This document shows, piece by piece, positions 26,288-33,731 of a stretch of 64,000 nt of DNA. This stretch comes from Armatimonadetes bacterium 55-13 (GTDB taxonomy: Bacteria > Armatimonadota > Fimbriimonadia > Fimbriimonadales > Fimbriimonadaceae). Where the stretch lies: NCBI GenBank assembly GCA_001898035.1, contig MKRX01000006.1, forward strand, positions 372,436 to 436,435, in the 5' to 3' direction. Position 1 is the stretch's first letter, and each line of letters begins with the position of its first letter. Both the position numbers and the translations under genes were made by a program. Below the pieces are notes generated by a model. That model ran no database searches. It was not told the origin of the DNA and saw only the letters and a list, made by a program, of their open reading frames with translations.

Positions 26288-26475
26288 GCCGAAGACTCAT
26301 CTTGGCCGCCCTAGCCATCACCATCGGGATCATCGGGTGTAGCGAGAAAGTCGATCTCGCCAACGAGAAATCCCCCGACGCCACCGGCGCCCCGGCGCCC
26401 TCGGCTGCAGTCAGCCAAAAACCCAACACGGGTTTCCAAAAACAGGCCGTCGGTTCTGATACCGGCCTGAAATAA
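26284..26475 (+). CDS. Small lipoprotein coupled to a prepilin
   Basis: A 63-aa predicted lipoprotein: signal [19 protein letters not shown] with lipobox I-I-G-C, then a short Pro/Ala/Ser/Lys tail ending SDTGLK. ATG overlaps the prepilin stop by 4 bp. It parallels 3577-3804, another small membrane-anchored product directly after a prepilin. Unknown family; possible pilin partner by inference. Confidence 0.75.
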   Translation: MSRRLILAALAITIGIIGCSEKVDLANEKSPDATGAPAPSAAVSQKPNTGFQKQAVGSDTGLK

Positions 26476-26481
26476 GCCAAA

Positions 26482-26508
26482 GGTTGGGCCAGATTTACTG
26501 GCCCAACC
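26482..26508 (+). terminator. Hairpin after the small lipoprotein
   Basis: Perfect 11-bp stem (GGTTGGGCCAG / CTGGCCCAACC) with loop ATTTA, 7 nt after the stop codon; no T-tract. Confidence 0.6.
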
Positions 26509-26528
26509 CACTTCCCCTCCCCACCAGG

Positions 26529-26534
26529 TATAAT
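26529..26534 (+). promoter_or_regulatory. -10 box of tRNA-Gln
   Basis: Perfect TATAAT ending 11 nt before the tRNA 5' end. The hairpin ending at 26508 lies where a -35 would be expected. Confidence 0.6.
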
Positions 26535-26545
26535 CCCACCCGCTT

Positions 26546-26619
26546 TGGCGGATCGTCCAATGGCAGGACAACGGTTTTTGGTGCCGTGAATCTAGGTTCG
26601 AATCCTAGTCCGCCAGCCA
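26546..26619 (+). tRNA. trnQ: tRNA-Gln (anticodon TTG)
   Basis: Full cloverleaf: acceptor TGGCGGA/TCCGCCA with discriminator G and encoded CCA (26617-26619), D-arm GTCC/GGAC, anticodon stem ACGGT/GCCGT with loop TTTTGGT (anticodon TTG at 26578-26580), and T-arm CTAGG/CCTAG with loop TTCGAAT. Reads CAA (and CAG by wobble). Copies of its T-arm recur downstream, marking it as an integration target. Confidence 0.97.
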
Positions 26620-26651
26620 CCTCCTTTTGAATTTGAGATCCCTATCGATGA

Positions 26652-26667
26652 GGACTAGGATTCGAAC
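26652..26667. repeat. Inverted 16-bp copy of the tRNA-Gln T-arm/3' segment
   Basis: GGACTAGGATTCGAAC is the exact reverse complement of tRNA bases 26596-26611 and starts 33 bp after the tRNA. Its CTAGGATTCGAAC core recurs in the same orientation at 28246-28258. Likely attachment-site scar. Confidence 0.6.
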
Positions 26668-27064
26668 AAACGAGGCGGGCTACAACGCCTTCATCACTCC
26701 CGTACTTAGTCCAATCCGGATAAATGCCCATTGAAGTCACGTTTCGGGGGATAGACGGCTGACAGCTACTGGTAAGCTTTTGAGCCGAGTGTGAGGGCAT
26801 AACGATCAAGTTGCAAAGAAAGGCAAATATGATAGCCAATAGGCTAAATTCATATCATGCAAAGGCTCATGAAAGGTGAAACATGGCCATTCACTTGCCT
26901 TCTCTTTCAACAGCCCTTTCCCTTGAAGAAGACGTAACGTGTGGCTGCAATCGCTACGTACGGACCGGAATTGATCCAAGGCCGTAGCATTACCTCGTCG
27001 GTATAGTTCTCCGATGCTTTCGTGTCCTAACACTTTTTGGGCAAGCCAAGCGTCTAATTCACAA
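26668..27064. other. Non-coding or decayed stretch after tRNA-Gln
   Basis: About 400 bp with no supportable gene. A minus-strand frame (about 26806-27060) contains AQKVLGHESIGELY, which recalls the LGHxSi box near the C-terminus of tyrosine recombinases. The rest of the catalytic domain is absent, so this is at most an integrase relic. Confidence 0.3.
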
Positions 27065-28066
27065 TCACCAGATAGCGACTTCCACGCCTAGCAGTTTGAA
27101 CGCCTCCCCTCCCTGAATTGCGTAGAGATCCGGCGGTTCGGGTCCATCGGGTAATCCTCTTTCCGGGTTTTGCAAGAAAGGAGGGCCTTCCTGATCTTTC
27201 GAATACTCCAAGACCCTGCGAGACATAGAGGCGATCAGCGCCAAGATTCTCAACTCGAGTATCGAAATCTGTTCTAATGTTAAAAGAACCAGATCCCTTC
27301 TTTCAGCCGAACCATCTGCGACAAGGGAGTTCGCAAGAAATCGAGTGTATGCTTCAATCTTCTCTTCTTGGTGTTCTCGGACCACATTGTCGATCACCCG
27401 AAAGGCTAGATCCTCGAATTCGGCACGGTCGACCTTCAATTCAAGCTCTCCTTCGTGAGCCTGAAGTTCTCTAACCACGCTTTCGACCACATCCTTCAGG
27501 CGTTTTTCGGCTCATGACTCTCTCCACTTTGAAAAGACTCGCGCTGTAAGACCCGCACCTGGTACGACAACGCCCAGAAGATCAGACAGTAAACCTGCAG
27601 CATCGAACGCGAGCGCCATGGCATCAGTTCCCTCCAGTGCCTCCGAAATCTCTGACCACTTGATACTGACTGGAACAGCTTTACCCAAAGCAGGCTTCAA
27701 TCACCGATGACCCACATACTGGTTCCGGAGAAATCCCAGCTGTTTCGTAAACGGCAGGTTCTCGCGCCAAGTAATCCACTTGTCTGATCTCGCGGCAACC
27801 TCTTGATTGCCATTGGGGAATTCCGCCTTTCCGGTAGCAGAAAAGAGCCAGGTGCATTCCTGAGGACTTTTCTTCGCGTGGGTACAGACCCCCAGGATTC
27901 CAGCAGTTTTGGGATCCGAATCGAACATTCGCCATAGAGCCATGACGAGGGTCTCGTGAGCGGTTCGATGCAGCGCCGCAAAGAAAGGGCTCTGATCCAG
28001 GATCTTCACTGCACCCGAGGAAGCAGACAGCAATCTGAGCAACCCGAGAGCTTGCAGTGCCGTCAT
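27065..28066 (-). pseudogene. HEPN-domain (AbiU2-like) gene interrupted by two in-frame TGA codons
   Basis: One reading frame of 334 codons from ATG 28066 to 27065, broken by TGA at codon 122 (27701-27703) and codon 185 (27512-27514). Segment 1 looks like an AbiU2-type HEPN domain: FHRTAHETLVMALWRMFDSD-like helix (here LHRTAHETLVMALWRMFDSD) and the RNase signature RNQYVGH (R114-H120). The first stop falls right after this motif. Segment 2 continues plausibly (ALGKAVPVSIKWSEISEALEG, then AGLLSDLLGVVVPGAG), and segment 3 is helical (FEDLAFRVIDNVVREHQEEK). TGA is an ordinary stop elsewhere in this window, so decay is more likely than recoding. HEPN proteins are typically toxin or abortive-infection RNases. 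Confidence 0.6.
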
Positions 28067-28245
28067 GTGATCGTGACTGATAGCTTCGACAAGCTCCTTT
28101 AAGCCAGCTTGAGGTTGTTGCGCCGGTGCACTCGTCTACCCAGTTTATTGCATCAGGCTAGAGCTACTATTGGAACTCAGGCTTGAAAGCTCTCCAAGAC
28201 GGCCAGCTTCTGATTATTTGAACCTGAAATCCTGGTAAACCCCCG

Positions 28246-28258
28246 CTAGGATTCGAAC
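28246..28258. repeat. Second copy of the tRNA-Gln T-arm core
   Basis: CTAGGATTCGAAC, direct repeat of 26655-26667. The two copies bracket the broken HEPN gene, about 1.6 kb apart, as expected for an element integrated at a tRNA 3' end or a decayed tRNA fragment. Confidence 0.5.
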
Positions 28259-28528
28259 TCAGTCACACATGGCGACTGAACAGCGGCGTTTCAATGATAG
28301 ATACTAGATGGCACCGCTATGTGGCCGATCACTCGCAATGACAATGAAGAGCACAGTTTCAATGCAGATTCTAGAGCACAGTTCTAGAACGAATCTTCGA
28401 AGCCCGAATCGGGAGCAATCGTGGCACGAGACTCTGGCCCCCTGAAAAGCCGCGCCAGGGTCGCGAAACGGTGAAGACCTATTACGAGTACATCGAGGGC
28501 ATGCCTGTGGCGGCATAAGACAAGGTCG

Positions 28529-28557
28529 CGGATAGGAGGCTTCAAGCCTCCCATCCG
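28529..28557. terminator. Hairpin downstream of the 28574 prepilin
   Basis: 12-position stem with one mismatch (CGGATAGGAGGC / GCCTCCCATCCG) and a 5-nt loop, 17 bp after the prepilin stop on the minus strand. No T-run; terminator-like by position. Confidence 0.5.
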
Positions 28558-28573
28558 TTTCGTCAGCACCTTC

Positions 28574-29221
28574 TTAGTTTTGGAAATAGAACAAGTCTTC
28601 GGTACACCCGCCGAGACAGTCTTCCATGCGCCGTTTGTGGAGAGCGTAAAACGATCCGTCCATGCGGATCCGGTATATCGGCCCCTTCATGCGAGGTCCG
28701 TGCGAATTGGCAAGGTCCTCTCCCTCCACCACGGAGCGATCCCACGCCACTACTTCCCCAATCCATGGGCTTGCGAGCATCCCCACCGTAGGGTCTTTGC
28801 GCAACTCGCGGTTGTAGCGATCGCTCGTCCACGAATCATCCGGGAGCATGGTGCGAAGGTAAGGGTAACTCACCATGTAATTGACGCGCGGAACGTAGCC
28901 ATGCGGGCCGCACGGGGCCGGAGTCCAGTCGCCCGTCACGGCATCTGGCTTGCGCGGGTCAAGCGGCGAGGCGTACACCTGCCTCGATCCGGCGTAGCTT
29001 AAGACTTCGGTGATGAGTTCCGGGGATCGGTCGTTGTTGTCGTTCTCGTACAGCGTCACCGCGGCGTAGAGTTGGCGCATGTTGGAGATATCAACCGTGC
29101 CCTTTGCGGAACGCTTGGAGCGAGTGAGAACCGGAAACAGCAATGCGGCGAGGATGGCGATAATCGCAATCACTACCAAAAGCTCCAGCATCGTAAACCC
29201 AGTTCGGGTTTTGGTGTTCAT
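28574..29221 (-). CDS. Type II/IV prepilin-like protein
   Basis: A 215-aa prepilin-like protein: [24 protein letters not shown] with the canonical Gly before the cleavage site and Glu at +5. Body of the large prepilin type (NDNNDRSPELITEVLSYAG; RPYRIRMDGSF-like, here IYRIRMDGSFYAL). ATG directly abuts the stop of the 165-aa membrane gene. It is the last gene of a cluster containing a membrane protein, a Cys-rich secreted protein and a redox protein. Confidence 0.87.
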   Translation of the reverse strand: MNTKTRTGFTMLELLVVIAIIAILAALLFPVLTRSKRSAKGTVDISNMRQLYAAVTLYENDNNDRSPELITEVLSYAGSRQVYASPLDPRKPDAVTGDWTPAPCGPHGYVPRVNYMVSYPYLRTMLPDDSWTSDRYNRELRKDPTVGMLASPWIGEVVAWDRSVVEGEDLANSHGPRMKGPIYRIRMDGSFYALHKRRMEDCLGGCTEDLFYFQN

Positions 29222-29719
29222 TTATCCCACCTCTTGTTGATGAAGACGGGTCAAACCGTTCCGGAGTGCGGACAGGCCACGCCAGAGTCCCTTATGGATC
29301 GGTTCAGCCAGGAGCCCACAGTACAAGCCGTAGGGAGCCATGATGAGCCCGGCGGCGTCACCATGCCGCACGTAACCACCAAAGGCGAACTGACCGTATA
29401 TCGCTCCAGAAACCATCCACAGGGAGAGCTTAAGCCACCACGAGCGGTCGATGAAAGGAATGAGGAGCAGGGGAGACATGAGAACTCCCAAGGGCCAGCC
29501 GAGGCGAACGGCGTCTGCGACGGCCATCTGAAACCCCGAGAGTGCATAGCCGAAGGGGTCTTCGACTCGCACGCCGGCTGGACCAGCCCAGAACGGAGCA
29601 AACAGCCCGGAGAAGCCAGCGACCAGCGTCGCAACAAAGACGCCAACGATAGACGTGGCGATGGTAGAAAGCACCCTCTTGGCTGCGGTCTTCGGTTTTT
29701 CCAGGCGGTTCGGTTTCAT
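29222..29719 (-). CDS. Multi-span membrane protein of unknown function
   Basis: A 165-aa protein with a basic N-terminus (MKPNRLEKPKTAAKR) and four likely membrane segments: TIATSIVGVFVATLVAGFSG, LGWPLGVLMSPLLLIPFI, LSLWMVSGAIYGQFAFG and AGLIMAPYGLYCGLLAEP. It starts 5 bp from the Cys-rich gene's stop and abuts the prepilin. No recognised family. Confidence 0.7.
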   Translation of the reverse strand: MKPNRLEKPKTAAKRVLSTIATSIVGVFVATLVAGFSGLFAPFWAGPAGVRVEDPFGYALSGFQMAVADAVRLGWPLGVLMSPLLLIPFIDRSWWLKLSLWMVSGAIYGQFAFGGYVRHGDAAGLIMAPYGLYCGLLAEPIHKGLWRGLSALRNGLTRLHQQEVG

Positions 29720-29724
29720 AGGCT

Positions 29725-30063
29725 CTAGGGGGTGCAGGTCGGCGGTACTGGGCTTCTGAACCAGTATCCCGTGGATACGGCCGCATCACAGCATGCCTTG
29801 GGACTCGCGGGATTGAAGGTGCCACAGTTGTTAAGCACGTAGGTGGAGACACCGGGACAACACCACACGTCGCACGAGGCGTCGTACACCCAATCCCAGG
29901 CTCCGGTCGGATTGCATTTGGTTGTCGAGGCCGCGACGCACTTGCCCACGTTGCGCGAGCCACCATAGTTTCCACCCGCGCACGGCGACGCCGGTGCAGG
30001 TATTGCGATCAGCGTTGCCGCCAGCGACATGACCACGAGGGCCAAGAGGACAATTTTTTTCAT
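29725..30063 (-). CDS. Secreted cysteine-rich small protein
   Basis: A 112-aa protein. The signal peptide is MKKIVLLALVVMSLAATLIA...PAPAS; the mature ~87 residues contain ten Cys, including two vicinal pairs (DVWCCPG and KACCDAA). It has a strong ribosome site (GAGGAG, 6 nt spacing). The Cys density and position next to a membrane CxxC/thioredoxin gene suggest a disulfide-rich exported product. It could be a structural protein, toxin-like peptide or bacteriocin-like product; no homolog is recognised. Confidence 0.75.
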   Translation of the reverse strand: MKKIVLLALVVMSLAATLIAIPAPASPCAGGNYGGSRNVGKCVAASTTKCNPTGAWDWVYDASCDVWCCPGVSTYVLNNCGTFNPASPKACCDAAVSTGYWFRSPVPPTCTP

Positions 30064-30074
30064 GTTTACTCCTC

Positions 30075-31385
30075 GCTGCCAGTTGCAGCGTTCGTGTAAC
30101 ACCGTAGAGAAAGGCCTTAATCCACTGCTCGTCGTCGGTCCAGCCCGACTCGAACAAGAGCACAGTTCCGGTCTGCGAAACGACCAGGAAGGTTGGGGTG
30201 TGGGTAAACGTCTCGGGCCGGAACGTGATGTCGGCGAAGACACTCCGATTCGTCTGTCCTGGTTGGGGAAGTTCGAGATAGCGACACGGCACCTTCGTTT
30301 GGGTGTGCAGGTATCCCTTTGCCTTCACACAGGGCGGGCAGGTGTCTCTCCCAACATACATGAGCACCGGCTCCGTTAACTTCTCCTTGATCACGATCCC
30401 CAGGTCCTTGACGTTGGCCCCTTGCCAGTGCGGATCTTGGGCCACTTGGGGTCGCTCCACGCACCACCACAGCGGCTTCTAAGGAACCTGGCACAGCCAG
30501 GGCGGTGAAGACGGCAAACCCAGCGAGCGACGACACGAGTGCCGCCGCTGTGTATCGGGGCTTCGTTGCCTCGACCGGATAGGTGGTCCGTCCGAAGAGC
30601 GTCGCTCCAACCAGCGCGAAGTTCACCGCTCCCACGAGGGCGCACGGGAAGCAATCCACCGAGGCGGAGCTGAGCACGGCACCCCCTTGCCACGTTGCAA
30701 TGAGGCACGCCCCAGCCACGAGCCATGCGTGCCCTTCTCCGGATCGCCGGAAGACGGCGGCAAGCGCCAAAGCAGAGAGGAGGAGAAAGCCGAGAAATGC
30801 GGCATCGACGCCGGCGATGGTGAGTGCCGGACAGGTAGGACATTGGTGTGTCCACTTCCACCACGCGCTCCCCGCACCGACCGCTAGGGCCCACGAGGCA
30901 TGTCGGTAAACGTGGCGGCTAAGGAAAACCCCAAGCCAGAGGCCCGCGAGCGCGGCAATAGCAAATCCGGGGATGGTTGATTTGTTCGAAGGAATCGCCG
31001 CGTCGAGTTGGGCGGAGATTTTGGCCGGATCGGTTTCCGTCGTAACGGTAGGGTCTCCGCCGTTGATCACCAGGACAAGTGCGGGCGGTTGTGCCAGTTT
31101 GAGATTATTCAGCAGGGAAGAACCGAACTCGGAATCCTGCCTCGCATAGGTTACGCGAGCGCCGAGCAAACTTGCGTTCTTGATGGAGGAATCGAGAGAT
31201 TCGGGGCGAGCGGACAAGACAAGGTACCGCACTCCCGCTGGTGATCCGGCTAAGCGCTCATATCCGGCACTCCCGATGAGCCAGGCTACCGCGATTACCA
31301 ACAAGAGTGACCAAACCCGGACTACTTTACCGGTCAATTTCCCTTCCCCAGCCAGCTTAAAACAAAACACTAGATATACGAACAT
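30075..31385 (-). pseudogene. Frameshifted membrane thiol-redox protein with C-terminal thioredoxin domain
   Basis: Frame 1 (from 31385, or TTG 31337) gives a membrane anchor (VWSLLLVIAVAWLIGSAGY), a soluble domain (GVRYLVLSARPESLD...PPALVLVINGG) and four to five helices with paired Cys motifs HQCPTCPAL and SVDCFPCAL, reminiscent of VKOR/MauE-like thiol oxidoreductases. Near 30460-30475 (a GTGGTGGTG run) the coding sense moves to the +1 frame, giving a thioredoxin-like domain (LTEPVLMYVGRDTCPPCVKAKGYL; TPTFLVVSQTGTVLLFESG). That frame then runs without a stop into the Cys-rich gene, implying a second lesion near 30090. Either a decaying gene or assembly errors. Confidence 0.6.
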
Positions 31386-31619
31386 ACTATCAGCAAGTAC
31401 GAAGTTCTCCAAGCAGTCTTTCCGATGCGGTGGTTTCGATACCCCTACAAACGCTTCTCGAGCCCGAAACAGTTTGGGCGGGTGCAGATCAGGTGGCATC
31501 AGAGGGTTGCAAGTGAATAACCAGCAAAATAAGATGTTAGTGAGCCCCCCGGTCAACCGAGTTTTGCTGTCGCCCAGGTCTTCGTGGTGCATCTGCGCGA
31601 AATCATGGGTTCGGATTGG

Positions 31620-31830
31620 GTGTGCCCGCGCCCTTGGAAAGTGATTCTTCACGATGGCGCGGTAGGTGCTGGAAAGGTCCATGCAGACGACTTCGACTCT
31701 GTCTTTGCCTTTGAGACGGCTCAGATACCCTTCCAGAGAAGCTTCGCTTCGCCCCAGAACGACGCCATGCACCTTGCGTCGGGCGAGGTCGCAGAAGGTG
31801 GTGGCAAAGCCGTCTTTCCTGGACTCGCCG
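31620..31830 (-). mobile_element. ISL3-family transposase remnant
   Basis: Minus-strand frame with DLARRKVHGVVLGRSEASL, then KDRVEVVCMDLSSTYRAIVKNHF and PRARAH, matching the DDE-domain core of ISL3 (IS204/IS1001/IS1096/IS1165) transposases. The N-terminal zinc-finger/HTH part and the rest of the catalytic domain are missing and no terminal repeats are visible. The fragment abuts a truncated plus-strand gene, so it probably marks an old insertion junction. Confidence 0.7.
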
Positions 31831-31838
31831 GAAGCTGA

Positions 31839-32072
31839 AGAGTCCCCGCCTCCACCCAATACGACTTCGCGAAGGACGGAACCGTTAAATACGGCTACGC
31901 ATTCCAAGGCAGCAACAGCGCGGTTGGCGGCGGAAACGCCACCGGGAGATGGATCCTAGACGGCTACCTCGTCGCCGTCGACCTTCCCAACAGCTACATC
32001 GTTAACGAAATCTTCCGCTACACCAAGGACGCCATCGTGATCGGTCAGCGCATCTATTTTCGAGTCAAATAG
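31839..32072 (+). pseudogene. 3' remnant of a secreted-type gene cut by the IS junction
   Basis: An open frame with no start, ending at TAG 32072. From 31857 it reads like a genuine C-terminus (YDFAKDGTVKYGYAFQG, then GRWILDGYLVAVDLP and IYFRVK), with the host's usual codon choice (GCC, GTC, ATC). The upstream sequence changes to the transposase remnant at about 31836-31857. The family is not recognised; it could be a beta-rich exported protein. Confidence 0.5.
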
Positions 32073-32183
32073 ACGGCAAAGAGACACGAACGGCCGAGAT
32101 AACCAGTCACCCCAAAACCGCCCAGACAAGATAGACTCCTTCCAACGCCTTAGCGCAACAACTTAGCAAGGGAGTCGCAATTC

Positions 32184-33731
32184 ATGGGTTTACTGAGCAT
32201 CAATCTTGGCCTCGCCGCCATCGCCCTCGTCGGTCAACAGGTTCGAGACATCAAAGTCGACGTCAAAGCGACCGCCGGTCCCCTCAGTCAATCCTTCCGA
32301 CATTCCGTCGGCGCGGGACGAGCCAACGAGGGCCTCCGAGCCGATTGGCAGCGACAACTGCGCGAGGCCAAACAAGCCTGCGGATTCGACTACGTGCGCA
32401 TGCACGGCCTCCTCACCGATGACATGGGCGTCTACCGAGAAGAAGGCGGCAAGCCGGTCTATAACTGGCAATACATCGACGAGCTTTACGATTTCCTCGT
32501 CGATCTCAAGGTTCGCCCGTTCGTCGAACTCGGCTTCATGCCCTCCGCCCTCGCCAGTGGCAACAAGACAATCTTCTGGTGGCGCGGAAACGTCACCCCG
32601 CCGAAGGACTATGCCAAATGGGCCGATCTCATCGCCGCCCTCACCCAGCACTGGATCGAACGCTACGGATTGTCCGAGGTCAAGAAGTGGTACTTCGAAG
32701 TCTGGAATGAACCCAATTTGGACGGTTTCTGGGCCGGAGACCAAAAAGAATATTTCCGGCTTTACACCGAGGCTGCGAAGGCCATCAAACGCGTCTCATC
32801 AGACCTGCGAGTAGGGGGGCCTGCCACTGCCGGTAACGCCTGGGTGCCCGAGTTCATCGACTACTGTTCAAAGAACAAAACTCCCTTGGACTTCATCACC
32901 ACCCACACCTACGGGGTCGATGTGGGTTTCCTCGACGAGTTCGGCGGACGCGGAACCGTCCTCAGCAAGAACCCAAATTCCATTTCGGATGACGTCAAAC
33001 GAGTACGCGGACAGATTCGCGCCTCCGCCCTGCCCACCCTCCCTCTCTTCTATACCGAGTGGAGTTCCTCCTACACCCCGGCCGATCCCGTTCACGATAG
33101 CTACGTCAGCGCCGCTTACATTCTGGAGAAGCTAAGCAAGTCCATCGATGACGCCGACTCCATGTCGTATTGGACCTTCACCGACATCTTCGAAGAAGCC
33201 GGTCCCCGCACAACTCCCTTCCACGGTGGCTTCGGACTCATCAACTACCAAGACATCAAAAAACCCGCCTTCCGAGCCTACGAGTATCTCAATAAACTGG
33301 GAGCCACCAAACTCAAGTGTGACGCTCCCCAATCCCTCGTCACCAGAGATCAAAATGGGGGCGTTCAAGCCCTCTTTTGGGACTTCACCAACGATATCCC
33401 CGCTAACACCAACAACCAGGCGTACTACATCACCGATATCCGCCCGAAGCCCAAAGCCGAGGTGAATCTCCAGATTTCGAACCTCAAACCTGGAAGCTAT
33501 AAGGTGACGGTCTACCGCGTCGGATATCGAATCAACGACCCCTATGCCGACTATCTGGACCTCGGCCGCCCCCGTCAACTCACACGCGCCCAAGTGGACA
33601 AAATCAAGAGTCGCAATGACGGCAAGCCGGTGCGGGTGGAATCAATCAGAGTTTCCAAGGAAGGCGTCCTCAACTGCAAATATGACCTCCGGGAGAACGA
33701 CGTCTACTTCATACAGATCTCAAAGGAGTGA
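32184..33731 (+). CDS. Glycoside hydrolase family 39 (beta-xylosidase-like)
   Basis: A 515-aa TIM-barrel glycosidase (clan GH-A). The acid/base Glu lies in FEVWNEPNLDGFW (E176) and the nucleophile Glu in FYTEWSSSYTP (E292), both as expected for GH39 xylosidases. A C-terminal beta-sandwich follows (about 390-515). The N-terminus (MGLLSINLGLAAIALVGQ) is a weak signal peptide, so export is probable. A ribosome site (AAGGGAG) lies 9 nt upstream. With xylA elsewhere in the window it fits hemicellulose use. It overlaps the convergent regulator by 23 bp. Confidence 0.9.
   Translation: MGLLSINLGLAAIALVGQQVRDIKVDVKATAGPLSQSFRHSVGAGRANEGLRADWQRQLREAKQACGFDYVRMHGLLTDDMGVYREEGGKPVYNWQYIDELYDFLVDLKVRPFVELGFMPSALASGNKTIFWWRGNVTPPKDYAKWADLIAALTQHWIERYGLSEVKKWYFEVWNEPNLDGFWAGDQKEYFRLYTEAAKAIKRVSSDLRVGGPATAGNAWVPEFIDYCSKNKTPLDFITTHTYGVDVGFLDEFGGRGTVLSKNPNSISDDVKRVRGQIRASALPTLPLFYTEWSSSYTPADPVHDSYVSAAYILEKLSKSIDDADSMSYWTFTDIFEEAGPRTTPFHGGFGLINYQDIKKPAFRAYEYLNKLGATKLKCDAPQSLVTRDQNGGVQALFWDFTNDIPANTNNQAYYITDIRPKPKAEVNLQISNLKPGSYKVTVYRVGYRINDPYADYLDLGRPRQLTRAQVDKIKSRNDGKPVRVESIRVSKEGVLNCKYDLRENDVYFIQISKE

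Larger units (their letters stand above)
28067..28573. other. Gene-poor accessory stretch
   Basis: About 500 bp without a convincing gene. It holds the second T-arm repeat (28246-28258) and an inverted repeat at 28529-28557. A short plus-strand frame ending about 28518 (RLWPPEKPRQGRETVKTYY) looks protein-like but has no start signal or family. Confidence 0.35.

Noticed and set aside
27065-28066. TGA recoded as Trp or Sec in the HEPN frame
   Set aside because: TGA serves as normal stop in several intact genes here (for example 774, 13322, 48733) and no SECIS-like element is evident.
28400-28518. Plus-strand frame ending RETVKTYYEYIEGMPVAA
   Set aside because: Protein-like sequence but no start codon with signal, short length and no family; the surrounding DNA is decayed.
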